A stretch of 38,459 bases of DNA from Flavobacteriales bacterium (lineage in GTDB: Bacteria > Bacteroidota > Bacteroidia > Flavobacteriales_D > Crocinitomicaceae): positions 1 to 38,459 of the forward strand of contig CANJKA010000025.1 of the NCBI GenBank assembly GCA_947474675.1. The letters are read 5' to 3'. Of this stretch, positions 10,010 to 18,481 are shown piece by piece; the first letter of the stretch is position 1; every line of letters starts with the position of its first letter. The notes under the pieces were generated by a model, which saw nothing but the letters and a program-made list of their open reading frames with translations, had not been told where the DNA came from and did no database searches. A program made the translations under genes and the position numbers.

Positions 10010-10768
10010 TTACAATCTTTTAATAACTGTTAAAGAATGGGTTAAATACCCAGATTCAGAATGAATGACCCCTTCTTTTGTGATAGAATCAATACGAACG
10101 CAACCACTTGCGTGAATAATTAAACCTTCACCATTTAAAACTCCTACATGAATAATTTTACCTTCTTTATTGTGAAAAAAAGCAATATCTCCTGACAAAA
10201 TATCCTCAAAATCTATTTCCAATCCATGATCAACCTGTTGAGAAGCATCACGCGGAAGATTTTTTTCAAAAAAACGAAAAACAGTCTGAGTTAATCCTGA
10301 ACAATCAATTCCAAAAGGTGATTTCCCCCCCCATAAATAAGGTGTATTCAAGTATTCAGTTGCTAACTCATAAACAGAATCAGTTGACAATTTAATTTCA
10401 GGCTCAATAAATTGAAAAAAATCATTTCCAATATTAAAACCTTTATCATTCATGTAAGGAATAAATGAACCTTTCACAATACGTTGATTACCCCATGGCG
10501 TTTCAAGTGTTCGAAAAATAGAATTTTCAATACTTAAACCATCTTGCCATCTATTTAGTTCCTTTTGAGTTAAAGGTAAAAAATGTTTGATATCAATCCA
10601 ACCTGAATAACTATCAGAAAAGGTAATAATTTTACACCAAGAACCTAGAATTTCTTCAATTTGAATAATTTCTCCGAAAAGAAGTTGCGTTACAATTTCA
10701 GCTTGATCTTTATTTTCAGAGCGAACAGGAGAAATACTAACTTTACAGTAACCGAATTTCAAAGACAT
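10010..10768 (-). CDS. SH3-domain NlpC/P60 family peptidase
   Basis: A 252-residue C40 cysteine peptidase that likely cleaves peptidoglycan peptides (gamma-D-Glu to diamino acid bond) or their recycled fragments. An N-terminal SH3-like region (about 5-65) and a linker are followed by the NlpC/P60 domain (about 130-252). The catalytic triad is visible: Cys156 in YLWGGKSPFGIDCSGLTQ, His207 in IIHVGVL and His219 in LIIHASG. There is no signal peptide, so it resembles the cytoplasmic YkfC-type dipeptidyl peptidases used in murein-peptide recycling more than a secreted hydrolase. The ATG overlaps the stop codon of the upstream DinB gene by one base (TAATG), indicating translational coupling. Confidence 0.92.
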   Translation of the reverse strand: MSLKFGYCKVSISPVRSENKDQAEIVTQLLFGEIIQIEEILGSWCKIITFSDSYSGWIDIKHFLPLTQKELNRWQDGLSIENSIFRTLETPWGNQRIVKGSFIPYMNDKGFNIGNDFFQFIEPEIKLSTDSVYELATEYLNTPYLWGGKSPFGIDCSGLTQTVFRFFEKNLPRDASQQVDHGLEIDFEDILSGDIAFFHNKEGKIIHVGVLNGEGLIIHASGCVRIDSITKEGVIHSESGYLTHSLTVIKRL

Positions 10769-11346
10769 TATTTTTTAGGAAAATTCGGGTGATTCATAAC
10801 ATTAAGAGCTTGTTGAACATGTCTTTCATTGTGATAAACAACATACATTAATGCATCCCCTAAACGAAAGCGAATTATTTTAGAAATAGATATTGGAATT
10901 TTGACTTTTCTTAAACTTACTTTTTCAGCCTTTTCAATGATTTCCAATAATTCAATCTGACCTTTTTCGAAATCTGAAACCTCATTACCAGTCAACAAAC
11001 TAACTTCAAAAGTAGGATTATATAATTTTAAGGACTTAAATTTTCGTTTAATATTTTTAGCATTCCCTAGCTTCATAGATTGCCAAGCCGCAAGACCAAG
11101 TGGTGAAGAAATAAAACTAATTCGAGGGGTTGTAAATCTAGTTTTTTCAATTCTTTCCAATAAAGTTAAATGATAAAATTTAGCATATTCGTTTAAATGA
11201 GCTAAAATTTCATTAATACTCCAAGAATTTTCATTTTGTTTCCAAGACTTTTGCTGCTCATTTAAACAAACAATATTTTTTCGAATCACGTCTAAATTTG
11301 CCGAAGTAATCGATTTAATATCCTCTAAAAGTTGCTTTGTTGTCAT
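10768..11346 (-). CDS. DinB family protein
   Basis: A 192-residue four-helix-bundle protein of the DinB/YfiT-like superfamily. The start region with QKSWKQNENSWSINEILAHLNEYAKFYH and the C-terminal VVYHNERHVQQALNVM carry the two helices with the usual metal-ligand histidines (His in AHLNEY, then His in YHNERHVQQ). Members are often metal-dependent thiol transferases or stress proteins; the substrate here is unknown. It is the first gene of a two-gene operon with the NlpC/P60 peptidase, overlapping its start by one base, and it has a strong promoter directly upstream. Confidence 0.85.
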   Translation of the reverse strand: MTTKQLLEDIKSITSANLDVIRKNIVCLNEQQKSWKQNENSWSINEILAHLNEYAKFYHLTLLERIEKTRFTTPRISFISSPLGLAAWQSMKLGNAKNIKRKFKSLKLYNPTFEVSLLTGNEVSDFEKGQIELLEIIEKAEKVSLRKVKIPISISKIIRFRLGDALMYVVYHNERHVQQALNVMNHPNFPKK

Positions 11347-11364
11347 GAACTCTAATTTCTATTT

Positions 11365-11394
11365 CAAATTTATAATGAATTTCACTATAAACAA
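11365..11394 (-). promoter_or_regulatory. Promoter of the DinB-NlpC/P60 operon
   Basis: TTG (11392-11394) and TAAATTTG (11365-11372) on the minus strand are separated by exactly 19 bases, a perfect Bacteroidota promoter. The -7 box ends 18 bases before the DinB start codon. Confidence 0.85.
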
Positions 11395-11487
11395 GCTATT
11401 TTGTTATTTTTTTTGCTTTTTAAGTCAAACTAGTCGAATTATAAGAAAATCCCCCATTTATTTTATCAAAAAACGTTACTTTCGCAC

Positions 11488-11495
11488 TAAATTTG
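11488..11495 (+). promoter_or_regulatory. -7 box TAAATTTG upstream of surE
   Basis: Perfect TAnnTTTG box on the plus strand ending 34 bases before the surE GTG start. No TTG is found at N19, so the -33 element is weak or absent. It is back-to-back with the DinB promoter in the divergent gap. Confidence 0.6.
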
Positions 11496-11529
11496 GATTA
11501 TTTCAAATACATAATTAAGAATTTAAATT

Positions 11530-12297
11530 GTGAATAAAGAACCTTTAATTTTTGTAACAAATGATGATGGAATTTTCTCAAAAGGAATTAAATCCTTGGT
11601 AGAAGTTGCAGAAACATTTGGTAAAGTTGTGATTATTGCTCCAGATAAACCTCAATCAGGAATGGGACATGCTATTACTTTAAATCAACCTTTAAGACTA
11701 AACAAAGATTCTATTTTCATGAATCATGAATCATACACTTGTTCTGGAACTCCAGTTGACTGTGTAAAACTAGGTGTTTCTGAAATCATGAAACAGAAAC
11801 CCGATTTGATTCTTTCTGGTATTAATCACGGAGAAAATACTTCTACAAATATTCTTTATTCAGGAACGATGTCAGCTGCCGTTGAAGGGGCAATGGAAAA
11901 CATACCTTCGATCGGATTCTCTTTGTGTAATTTTGATGCTGATGCTGATTTTTCAGGAGCAAAAACAATAGTAAAAAAAGTAATCGAAATGGTTTTAAAG
12001 AATCAATTTCCGAACAATATATGCTTGAATGTAAACATTCCTAAACTTCCTGAAAATGAGATCAAAGGAATTAAAATTGTTCGTCAGGCCAATGCATTTT
12101 GGGAAGATCGATTTGAAAAAAGATACGATCAATTCAATAAGCCTTATTATTGGCTCACGGGAGAATTCGGGAAATCAAACCCTGAAGAAGGGACAGATCT
12201 TCATACCCTCTCTCAAGGATATGTGAGTATTGTTCCTATTCAATACGATATGACTTCGTTTGATTCGCTAGAGAAAATAAGTAAATGGTTTGATTAG
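11530..12297 (+). CDS. surE: 5'/3'-nucleotidase SurE
   Basis: A 255-residue metal-dependent nucleoside-monophosphate phosphatase (SurE family), a cytosolic survival/stress enzyme. Signature motifs are FVTNDDGIFSKG with the metal-binding Asp12-Asp13, PDKPQSGMGHAIT (metal-ligand Ser43), CSGTPVDCVKLG, and LSGINHGENTSTNILYSGTMSAA (metal-ligand Asn). The start codon is GTG; the reading frame from there gives the normal N terminus (NKEPLIFVTNDDG), and no ATG is available nearby. It is the first gene of a surE / small membrane protein / lpxB run on the plus strand; surE and lpxB are often neighbours in this phylum. Confidence 0.96.
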   Translation: MNKEPLIFVTNDDGIFSKGIKSLVEVAETFGKVVIIAPDKPQSGMGHAITLNQPLRLNKDSIFMNHESYTCSGTPVDCVKLGVSEIMKQKPDLILSGINHGENTSTNILYSGTMSAAVEGAMENIPSIGFSLCNFDADADFSGAKTIVKKVIEMVLKNQFPNNICLNVNIPKLPENEIKGIKIVRQANAFWEDRFEKRYDQFNKPYYWLTGEFGKSNPEEGTDLHTLSQGYVSIVPIQYDMTSFDSLEKISKWFD

Positions 12298-12372
12298 CTG
12301 ATTGAATTTTGGGGTTGGGTGTTGGGTGAAAAATAAAAAAATAAAGTTTTAAACCAAAATAATAGTATAAAA

Positions 12373-12654
12373 ATGAATTTACGAAATTGGTCAAAAGAAC
12401 ATACCTTGGGATTATTACTAGGCTTATTCACAATTATTATAATGATTCCAATATTAATATTTGTTTTAGATAAATTGGAAAATCATTTAATGTGGCATTT
12501 AGACGAGCACAAAGGCAAATTAATTTCATTGGCTTGCATCGCAAACCTACCGGCTTTTCATCTTTTTATGAAAAAAGAAAAATACAATTATTGCATGGGG
12601 TTAATCCTAGCTACATTTGTTGGATTATTCGTAATGTTCTATTTTAAATACTGA
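12373..12654 (+). CDS. Small integral membrane protein, 93 residues
   Basis: Unrecognised hydrophobic protein. Three probable membrane segments: about 12-31 (LGLLLGLFTIIIMIPILIFV), about 48-64 (GKLISLACIANLPAFHLF) and about 73-91 (YCMGLILATFVGLFVMFYF), with a charged HLDEHKGK loop between the first two. The gene sits between surE and lpxB, only 6 bases before the lpxB ATG, so it is almost certainly co-translated with lpxB. An envelope role next to lipid A synthesis is plausible from position, but nothing in the sequence proves it. Confidence 0.8.
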   Translation: MNLRNWSKEHTLGLLLGLFTIIIMIPILIFVLDKLENHLMWHLDEHKGKLISLACIANLPAFHLFMKKEKYNYCMGLILATFVGLFVMFYFKY

Positions 12655-12660
12655 AATTGA

Positions 12661-13815
12661 ATGTCAAAATCTAAAAAAATTTACATAATTGTTGGAGAAG
12701 CTTCTGGCGATCTACATGGAAGTAATTTGCTAAAAGAACTAATTTCTCAAAATAATTCCATTGAAGGAAATCCTCCAATTGAATTTAGATTTTGGGGAGG
12801 TGATTTAATGGCTCAAACAGTTGGAAAACAACCCGTAAAACATATTCGAGAATTAGCTTTCATGGGGTTTCTAGAGGTTATTAAAAACATTACTACTATT
12901 TTCAAAAATATTTCAGACTGTAAAAAAGACATCGAAGAATTTCAACCAGATGCTTTATTATTGATTGATTATCCTGGGTTTAATATGAGAATTGCAGAGT
13001 GGGCAAAAGACAAAGGAATAAAAACTCATTATTATATTTCTCCAAAAATTTGGGCCTGGAAACAATCAAGAGTTCACAAAATAAAAAAGATAATTGATCA
13101 TATGTATGTTATTTTACCTTTTGAAAAAGATTTTTACAAAAGATTTGAATACCCAGTAGAATATGTAGGAAACCCACTGATTGATGCTATTCAACAATAC
13201 AATGAAATTAAAATATCACCTGAAAATTTTATTCAACAAAACAATTTAAAAGATCTTCCCATAATAGCTGTTTTACCAGGAAGTAGAAAACAAGAAGTGA
13301 AACTAAAGCTTCCTGTAATGCTTGAAGCAGTTAAAGATTTTAAAAAATATCAAATTGTTATAGCTGGAGCCCCAAGTTTAGACCCTTCTTTTTATGCTGA
13401 TTTTATTCATTCAGATTCTGTAAAGATTGTCCATGGAAAAACATACGACTTATTAAGTGCATCTGAAGCGGCCATCGTGACTTCCGGAACAGCCACTCTA
13501 GAAACTGCTATTTTGAATATCCCTGAAGTTGTTTGTTATAAAACTTCAGGAATTTCTTATGCAATCGCCAAAAGATTAATTAAAATTAAATATATATCTC
13601 TTGTCAATTTGATAATGGATAGAGAAGTTGTTAAAGAATTAATACAACACGAATGCAATCCTGAAAAAATAAAACAAGAATTAAGCCTTATTTTAAAAGG
13701 TGGACAGAATAGAGACACCATGTTAAAAGACTATTCAAATATGAGAATAATACTAGGGACAGGAGGTGCAAGTCAAAAAGTTGCACATTCTTTGTTGAAA
13801 ACTATTCTAAACTAG
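12661..13815 (+). CDS. lpxB: Lipid-A-disaccharide synthase
   Basis: GT-B glycosyltransferase (384 residues, usual length) that joins UDP-2,3-diacylglucosamine to lipid X, forming the lipid A disaccharide at the cytoplasmic face of the inner membrane. Family features: N-terminal IVGEASGDLHGSNLL (about 10-24), HIRELAFMGFLEVI, LLIDYPGFNMRIAEWAK, YISPKIWAWKQSRV, ILPFEKDFYKRFEYPVEYVGNPL, VLPGSRKQEVKLKLPVML and the C-terminal donor-site segment ATVTSGTATLE-like (AAIVTSGTATLETAI). Presence of the gene shows the organism makes LPS. It is the third gene of the surE run, 6 bases after the small membrane protein. Confidence 0.97.
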   Translation: MSKSKKIYIIVGEASGDLHGSNLLKELISQNNSIEGNPPIEFRFWGGDLMAQTVGKQPVKHIRELAFMGFLEVIKNITTIFKNISDCKKDIEEFQPDALLLIDYPGFNMRIAEWAKDKGIKTHYYISPKIWAWKQSRVHKIKKIIDHMYVILPFEKDFYKRFEYPVEYVGNPLIDAIQQYNEIKISPENFIQQNNLKDLPIIAVLPGSRKQEVKLKLPVMLEAVKDFKKYQIVIAGAPSLDPSFYADFIHSDSVKIVHGKTYDLLSASEAAIVTSGTATLETAILNIPEVVCYKTSGISYAIAKRLIKIKYISLVNLIMDREVVKELIQHECNPEKIKQELSLILKGGQNRDTMLKDYSNMRIILGTGGASQKVAHSLLKTILN

Positions 13816-13839
13816 TCGAAAAACACTTTTTTCTTCTAT

Positions 13840-13847
13840 TAATTTTG
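13840..13847 (+). promoter_or_regulatory. -7 box TAATTTTG directly before the SpoIID gene
   Basis: Perfect TAnnTTTG on the plus strand ending 4 bases before the GTG start at 13852, so the transcript would start at or beside the start codon. It lies in the 36-bp gap after lpxB. No TTG is seen at N19. Confidence 0.5.
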
Positions 13848-13851
13848 TAAC

Positions 13852-15030
13852 GTGAGAGTTTATATATTTCTACTTTTCGTTCATTTTGTTAATACTGCTT
13901 TTGGACAACAAATGCATATTGGTGTTTTTCGTGAATATAAAACTCAGCGTGTATTATTTGCATACAACAACGGAAGCTATTCAATCCATGGAGATACAAC
14001 TTTATTCGGTTCAATTCTTCAAAATGAATTCGTAGACATCTCTACTTCATCGGATGGTAAAATAATTTTAAAGAAAGGTGTCGTTGAACTTGGAAAATTT
14101 ACTAAAATATTTGTCACTCAAAATTACCCAAACACTTCCATCACATTAACTCTAAAATCACCTGTTGCTAAAGAAAGGAAATACAAAGACGATTTTGAAA
14201 TAACCGTAGGAATAGACGGATTAACAATTGTCAATTCAGTTGATATTAACAATTATCTCGCTGGAGTTGTAGAATCAGAAGGAGGTCCTGGGAGAACGAT
14301 TGAATATTATAAAGTTCAAGCATTGATGAGTCGTACATACGCTATTAAATATCAATCTCGTCATTTAAAAGAAGGTTTTGACTTATGTGATAAAGTACAT
14401 TGTCAAGCTTACCACAACATGATGAAATACACTCCAATCATTGATACAGCAATACTTCAAACAAATGGAATTGTTATGATGGACAAAGATGGTGAATTAC
14501 TGGATGCTTATTTTCACGCAAATTGTGGCGGTCAAACATCCGAACCAGAAATTGTATGGAATAAAGCAATTCCGTATCTAAATTCTTTTAAAGATACTTT
14601 TTGCATATACACAAAACAAGCAACTTGGGAAAAAAGAGTCAGTCAATACAAATGGCAAAAATTTCTTATCTCTCAATACAACTACCCTTTTACTGATAGC
14701 ATTTATGGAGGATTAATATTTACCTTCAACCAACCTGATCGATTGGGATTTTATCAAAGTCCAGTTTTAGGAATTCCTTTAAGAGACATTCGAGAAGAAT
14801 TTGGCCTAAAATCAACTTATTTTAGCTGTTACCCTGACGGGAATGATGTAGTAATAAGAGGGAAAGGATTTGGACATGGAGTTGGACTTTGTCAAGAAGG
14901 AGCAATGAAAATGGCCAAATATGGATACAATTATTTACAAATAGCTCAATATTATTTCCCAAACGTTTACTTCAAAAACATCAATTCAGAATCCTTTTTC
15001 AACCAAACTGAAGAGGAAATAAAATATTGA
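13852..15030 (+). CDS. SpoIID/LytB domain protein
   Basis: A 392-residue exported protein with a signal peptide (VYIFLLFVHFVNTAFGQQ, about 2-20) and a SpoIID/LytB domain over about 120-375. Recognisable family segments are VDINNYLAGVVESEGGPG, YYKVQALMSRTYAIKYQSRH, DLCDKVHCQAYHNM, DAYFHANCGGQTSEPEIVWNK and the C-terminal RGKGFGHGVGLCQEGAMKMAKYGYNYLQIAQYYFPNV. SpoIID is a lytic transglycosylase acting on denuded glycan; LytB is an amidase enhancer. Bacteroidota homologues are not experimentally assigned as far as I know, so peptidoglycan remodelling in the periplasm is inferred. The start is GTG, chosen because it begins the signal peptide and lies next to a -7 box. Confidence 0.9.
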   Translation: MRVYIFLLFVHFVNTAFGQQMHIGVFREYKTQRVLFAYNNGSYSIHGDTTLFGSILQNEFVDISTSSDGKIILKKGVVELGKFTKIFVTQNYPNTSITLTLKSPVAKERKYKDDFEITVGIDGLTIVNSVDINNYLAGVVESEGGPGRTIEYYKVQALMSRTYAIKYQSRHLKEGFDLCDKVHCQAYHNMMKYTPIIDTAILQTNGIVMMDKDGELLDAYFHANCGGQTSEPEIVWNKAIPYLNSFKDTFCIYTKQATWEKRVSQYKWQKFLISQYNYPFTDSIYGGLIFTFNQPDRLGFYQSPVLGIPLRDIREEFGLKSTYFSCYPDGNDVVIRGKGFGHGVGLCQEGAMKMAKYGYNYLQIAQYYFPNVYFKNINSESFFNQTEEEIKY

Positions 15031-15057
15031 TTAATTTAGGGTAAACGTATTTTATTT

Positions 15058-15130
15058 TTACCACAGATTTACACAGAGTAATTTTACACAGAGATTCACA
15101 AAGTTCTTTTTGAGTAGTGTTTGTACAAGA
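15058..15130. repeat. Degenerate CCACAGAG-type intergenic repeat
   Basis: The stretch beginning ACCACAGATTTACACAGAG contains repeated (C)ACAGAG words and a small hairpin (AAGTTCTT...AAGAACTT). It resembles the larger, better-preserved repeat at 36457-36651. It lies in the gap between the convergent SpoIID and dnaA genes and is non-coding. Confidence 0.6.
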
Positions 15131-15220
15131 ACTTTATAAAACTCCTGTCACACTGCTTTTTAATGCGTTTAAAAAACTATGTTTCTAATGAACTCTATGT
15201 TAATCCTTCCATTTTAATAT

Positions 15221-15249
15221 AAAAAAAAGCCGTTCAAAAGAACAGCTTT
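15221..15249 (-). terminator. Rho-independent terminator of dnaA
   Basis: On the minus strand AAAGCTGTTC / GAACGGCTTT forms a 10-bp stem (one G-U pair) around a TTTT loop, followed by a T8 run. It starts 6 bases after the dnaA stop codon. Confidence 0.85.
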
Positions 15250-15255
15250 AAAAAT

Positions 15256-16686
15256 TTATTGTATAGTCAATTTCTTTTCTAAATCAGCTAAATATACTTT
15301 AAACTGCTTATCCGTTTCAGCCAAATTGGTAACCGTTCTACAAGCATGTAATACTGTAGCATGATCTTTCCCTCCACAATGAGCCCCAATATTAGCTAAA
15401 GATGATTTCGTCATACGTTTAGAGAAATACATCGCAATTTGTCTTGCTTGAACAACTTCACGTTTACGTGTTTTTGATTTTAATATTTCAAGTGCAAGAT
15501 CAAAATAATCGCACACCACTTTTTGAATGTATTCAATCGAAACCTCACGAGCAGTATTCTTAACGAATTTATCTACCATTTGCTTAGCCAATTCAATTGT
15601 AATTGCTTTTTTGTTTAATGATGCCTGAGCTAGAAGTGTGTTTAACGCACCTTCCATTTCACGAACATTTGTATTAATACTGTACGCTAAATACTCAACA
15701 ACATCTTTTGGTAATTCAATACCATTGCCATACATTTTTTTCTCTAAAATAGCAATACGAGTTTCTAATTCAGGAGAACTTAAATCAGCTGACAACCCCC
15801 ATTTGAAGCGAGATAATAAACGTTGCTCCATTCCTTGCATTTCTACAGGTGGCTTATCAGAAGTTAAGATTATTTGCTTTCCATTTTGGTGTAAATGATT
15901 GAAAACATGGAAGAACACATCTTGAGTTTTTTCTTTCCCAGAGAAAAACTGAACGTCATCAATGATTAAAACATCAATCATTTGATAAAAATGAATAAAA
16001 TCATTGGTCGAATGATTCTTAATTGCATCTATAAATTGGTGAGCAAATTTCTCAGAACCAACATATAAAACAGTTTTATTTGGAAATTGATTTTTAATAG
16101 AAATACCGATAGCTTGTGCTAAATGAGTTTTCCCTAAACCAACAGCTCCATAAATCAACAAAGGATTAAAGGCAGTTCCACCAGGCTTATTAGCAACTGC
16201 AAATCCAGAAGCTCTAGCCAAACGATTACAATCTCCTTCAACAAAGTTCTCAAAAGAATATGCAGGATTCAAATTTGACTCCACATTTACTTTCTTTAAA
16301 CCAGGTATAATAAAAGGATTTCTAATTTGATTTTCATTCAAATTTAAAGGCATAGAAACTGGAGTATTTCTCAATTCTCTTCTATTTAAAGCCGGGAGTC
16401 TAACAGTGTAAGGAGTAGAATTAGTCGTATTATTTTCCATAACAATACTATACTCCAACCTACCTTCAACCCCTAATTCTTTTTGAATCACTTTTTTCAA
16501 AAGAGTAATGTAATTTTCCTCCAACCATTCATAGAAAAAATGTGAAGGCACCTGAATAGTTAACACATTATCCTCTAGTTTTACAGGGATAATTGGCTCA
16601 AACCAAGTCTTAAAAGCTTGTAAAGAAATGTTGTCCTTTATCACTTTTAAGCATGCGCTCCACGATTCATTATAATTACTCGTCAT
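15256..16686 (-). CDS. dnaA: Chromosomal replication initiator protein DnaA
   Basis: AAA+ ATPase that binds DnaA boxes and opens oriC; 476 residues, normal length. Domain I covers about 1-85 (WSACLKVIKDNISLQAFKTWFEPI), a short linker follows, and the AAA+ core has Walker A at 180-187 (GAVGLGKT) and Walker B at about 238-244 (DVLIIDDVQFF). The C-terminal domain IV carries the DNA-binding signature GGKDHATVLHACRTV. The ATG gives the normal N terminus. The neighbours are not dnaN/recF, and the 369-bp upstream gap has no canonical TTATCCACA box, so this locus need not be the origin. A hairpin terminator ends the transcript. No autoregulatory DnaA box is visible. Confidence 0.98.
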   Translation of the reverse strand: MTSNYNESWSACLKVIKDNISLQAFKTWFEPIIPVKLEDNVLTIQVPSHFFYEWLEENYITLLKKVIQKELGVEGRLEYSIVMENNTTNSTPYTVRLPALNRRELRNTPVSMPLNLNENQIRNPFIIPGLKKVNVESNLNPAYSFENFVEGDCNRLARASGFAVANKPGGTAFNPLLIYGAVGLGKTHLAQAIGISIKNQFPNKTVLYVGSEKFAHQFIDAIKNHSTNDFIHFYQMIDVLIIDDVQFFSGKEKTQDVFFHVFNHLHQNGKQIILTSDKPPVEMQGMEQRLLSRFKWGLSADLSSPELETRIAILEKKMYGNGIELPKDVVEYLAYSINTNVREMEGALNTLLAQASLNKKAITIELAKQMVDKFVKNTAREVSIEYIQKVVCDYFDLALEILKSKTRKREVVQARQIAMYFSKRMTKSSLANIGAHCGGKDHATVLHACRTVTNLAETDKQFKVYLADLEKKLTIQ

Positions 16687-17055
16687 TGGTATATTTCTTT
16701 ATTAGTAAATAGTTGTTACCTTTATCTGTTCAAAACTTTATGTCTAACTAAATCCTTTGTCACACATAGAAAGTAAAGCTTGATTCTTTCAGCATACAAA
16801 TATTTACATAAAAAAGTTAAAAAAAAAATCAAAAAGCTATTGCTTTCTAAAAATATTTTACAGTGTAAAAACAATTGCTTTAAATCATCAAAATAAACTA
16901 CTGAAAACAAGTTAAGTAACTAAAAAATAAAAAAATAAAAAAAAATAAGGGCGAAAAATCAAAAAAGTTTGAATTAACAATATCCATTTTAAGGTTTCAT
17001 TCTTAATAAAACTAATGCTATATTTATACTATATTTAATACTTTTCAAATTAAAA
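16687..17055. other. AT-rich divergent gap upstream of dnaA
   Basis: A 369-bp gene-free stretch between divergent dnaA and the thioesterase gene. It is strongly A/T biased, with A-tracts at about 16815-16830 and 16921-16948 on the plus strand. I find no TTATCCACA-type DnaA box, no hairpin terminator and no perfect TAnnTTTG box; near-matches TATATTTA occur about 17018-17036 on the plus strand before the thioesterase start. An apparent 62-codon frame here is low-complexity and not supported. Confidence 0.6.
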
Positions 17056-17472
17056 ATGGAAATAGAATTCACTCATAAAACGAAAGTTCGTGTTCGCTAT
17101 GGCGAAACAGACCAAATGGGCTATTGCTATTATGGAAATTATGCTCAATATGTAGAAATTGGAAGAGTTGAAGCTCTGAGAAATGTAGGTATGAGTTATA
17201 AAGAAATGGAAGAAAAAGGCATTATGCTTCCTGTTTCAGAATTTCAAGTGAAATATTTATATCCTGCTAAATACGATGATGAATTAACTATTGAATCTAA
17301 AATAACTTCCATCAAAGGGTCGAGAATGTTTTTTGAGCATGAAATTAAAAATGAAGAAGGGAGATTAATTTCTACTTCAAAAATAACATTGGCTTTTGTA
17401 TCAAAAGAAACAATGCGACCAATTTTACCCCCTGAATCATTTTTAAATTTAATACTTCACCATGAAAAGTAA
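17056..17472 (+). CDS. Acyl-CoA thioesterase (4HBT/YbgC-like hotdog fold)
   Basis: A 138-residue single hotdog domain. The motif VRYGETDQMGYCYYGNYAQYVEIGRVEALRNVG matches the YbgC/FadM-type active-site helix, with the Asp in ETDQMG as the usual catalytic residue. Such enzymes hydrolyse acyl-CoA thioesters in the cytosol; chain length cannot be read from the sequence. It overlaps the next gene (arginase-type hydrolase) by 11 bases, so they form a coupled pair. A second hotdog thioesterase lies at 29696-30097. Confidence 0.9.
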   Translation: MEIEFTHKTKVRVRYGETDQMGYCYYGNYAQYVEIGRVEALRNVGMSYKEMEEKGIMLPVSEFQVKYLYPAKYDDELTIESKITSIKGSRMFFEHEIKNEEGRLISTSKITLAFVSKETMRPILPPESFLNLILHHEK

Positions 17473-18445
17473 ATTTGACAGTTTTGAATTTGTAAAATTT
17501 GAATACGATCACATCTCTTCTTTTGTCTCAAAAAGAGATGGGGAAACTAAAATAGGTGAGAAAATAGACTTCGAATTTAATAAACCGTCTGTTAAATACG
17601 TTATTCTTGGGATTTCGGAAGATATTGGACCACAAGCTAATTTAGGATTAAAAGGTTCTGAAAATTCATTTAAAGCATTCATTTCAAGATTTGTAAACGT
17701 TCAATCTAATCGATTTTTATCAGGAGAAGAAATTTGCATATTGGGGGAAGTTAAGCAATTATCTCCTTTTATTGAAAAAGACGAAGCAAGAAATAGAATT
17801 GAAATTCTAGATGATTTCATACAAAAAATTCTGATTCCTATCGTCGCTTCAGGAAAAATCCCAATTGTAATTGGAGGAGGACACAACAACGCTTACCCTT
17901 TAATTAACAGTTGCTTTTCCGTTAGTCATAAATCAATAGATGTCATCAATTTAGATCCTCATGCCGATTGTCGACAATTAGAAGGAAGACACAGCGGAAA
18001 TCCTTTTTCTTACGCTAAAGCAAATAATTTTTTAAACAATTACACTGTTTTAGGATTACACCAACAATATAACAGCGAAGGAATTTATCAATATTTAGAT
18101 GAAAATAAATTCTTTTATTCCTTTTTTGAAGATTATTTAGATAGAACAAGAAATTTTAGAGAAGATATTAAACAGGCTTCAAAAAATAGAGAAAAGGAAA
18201 TTAAATTAGGAATAGAGTTAGATTTGGATTCTATATCAATGATTCCTACTTCAGCCTTTACACCGAGTGGATTTTCAGTAGAAGAAGCTAGAATATTTGT
18301 CAGAGAAGTTGGAAATCAAAAAAATATTGCATATCTTCATTTACCTGAGGGTGCTCCTCAAACAGATCTTGATTTTAAAATAGTTGGTAAAACATTAACT
18401 TACTTAGTAACAGACTTTATTAAAGTAAACAAGACTCATAGTTAA
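17462..18445 (+). CDS. Arginase/formimidoylglutamase family hydrolase
   Basis: A 327-residue ureohydrolase-fold enzyme with the binuclear manganese site intact: His141 in IGGGHNNAYP, Asp165-His167-Asp169 in NLDPHADCR, and Asp254/Asp256 in GIELDLDSI. The family includes arginase, agmatinase and formimidoylglutamase (HutG, last step of histidine degradation). The LDPHADCRQLEGRHSGNPFSYA segment resembles Bacteroidota proteins usually labelled formimidoylglutamase, but none of hutH, hutU or hutI is nearby, so substrate is uncertain. It overlaps the thioesterase upstream by 11 bases and is followed 36 bases later by the patatin-like gene. Confidence 0.82.
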   Translation: MKSKFDSFEFVKFEYDHISSFVSKRDGETKIGEKIDFEFNKPSVKYVILGISEDIGPQANLGLKGSENSFKAFISRFVNVQSNRFLSGEEICILGEVKQLSPFIEKDEARNRIEILDDFIQKILIPIVASGKIPIVIGGGHNNAYPLINSCFSVSHKSIDVINLDPHADCRQLEGRHSGNPFSYAKANNFLNNYTVLGLHQQYNSEGIYQYLDENKFFYSFFEDYLDRTRNFREDIKQASKNREKEIKLGIELDLDSISMIPTSAFTPSGFSVEEARIFVREVGNQKNIAYLHLPEGAPQTDLDFKIVGKTLTYLVTDFIKVNKTHS

Positions 18446-18481
18446 GTAATAAATAAAATTAGAAATCGTTATCGATAATAA

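Noticed and set aside
16722..16910. 62-codon frame upstream of dnaA on the minus strand
   Set aside because: Low-complexity, Phe/Leu/Lys-rich translation of AT-rich DNA with no promoter or conserved look.
16687..17055. oriC next to dnaA
   Set aside because: The gap is AT-rich but has no canonical TTATCCACA box or cluster of near-matches, and dnaN is not adjacent.
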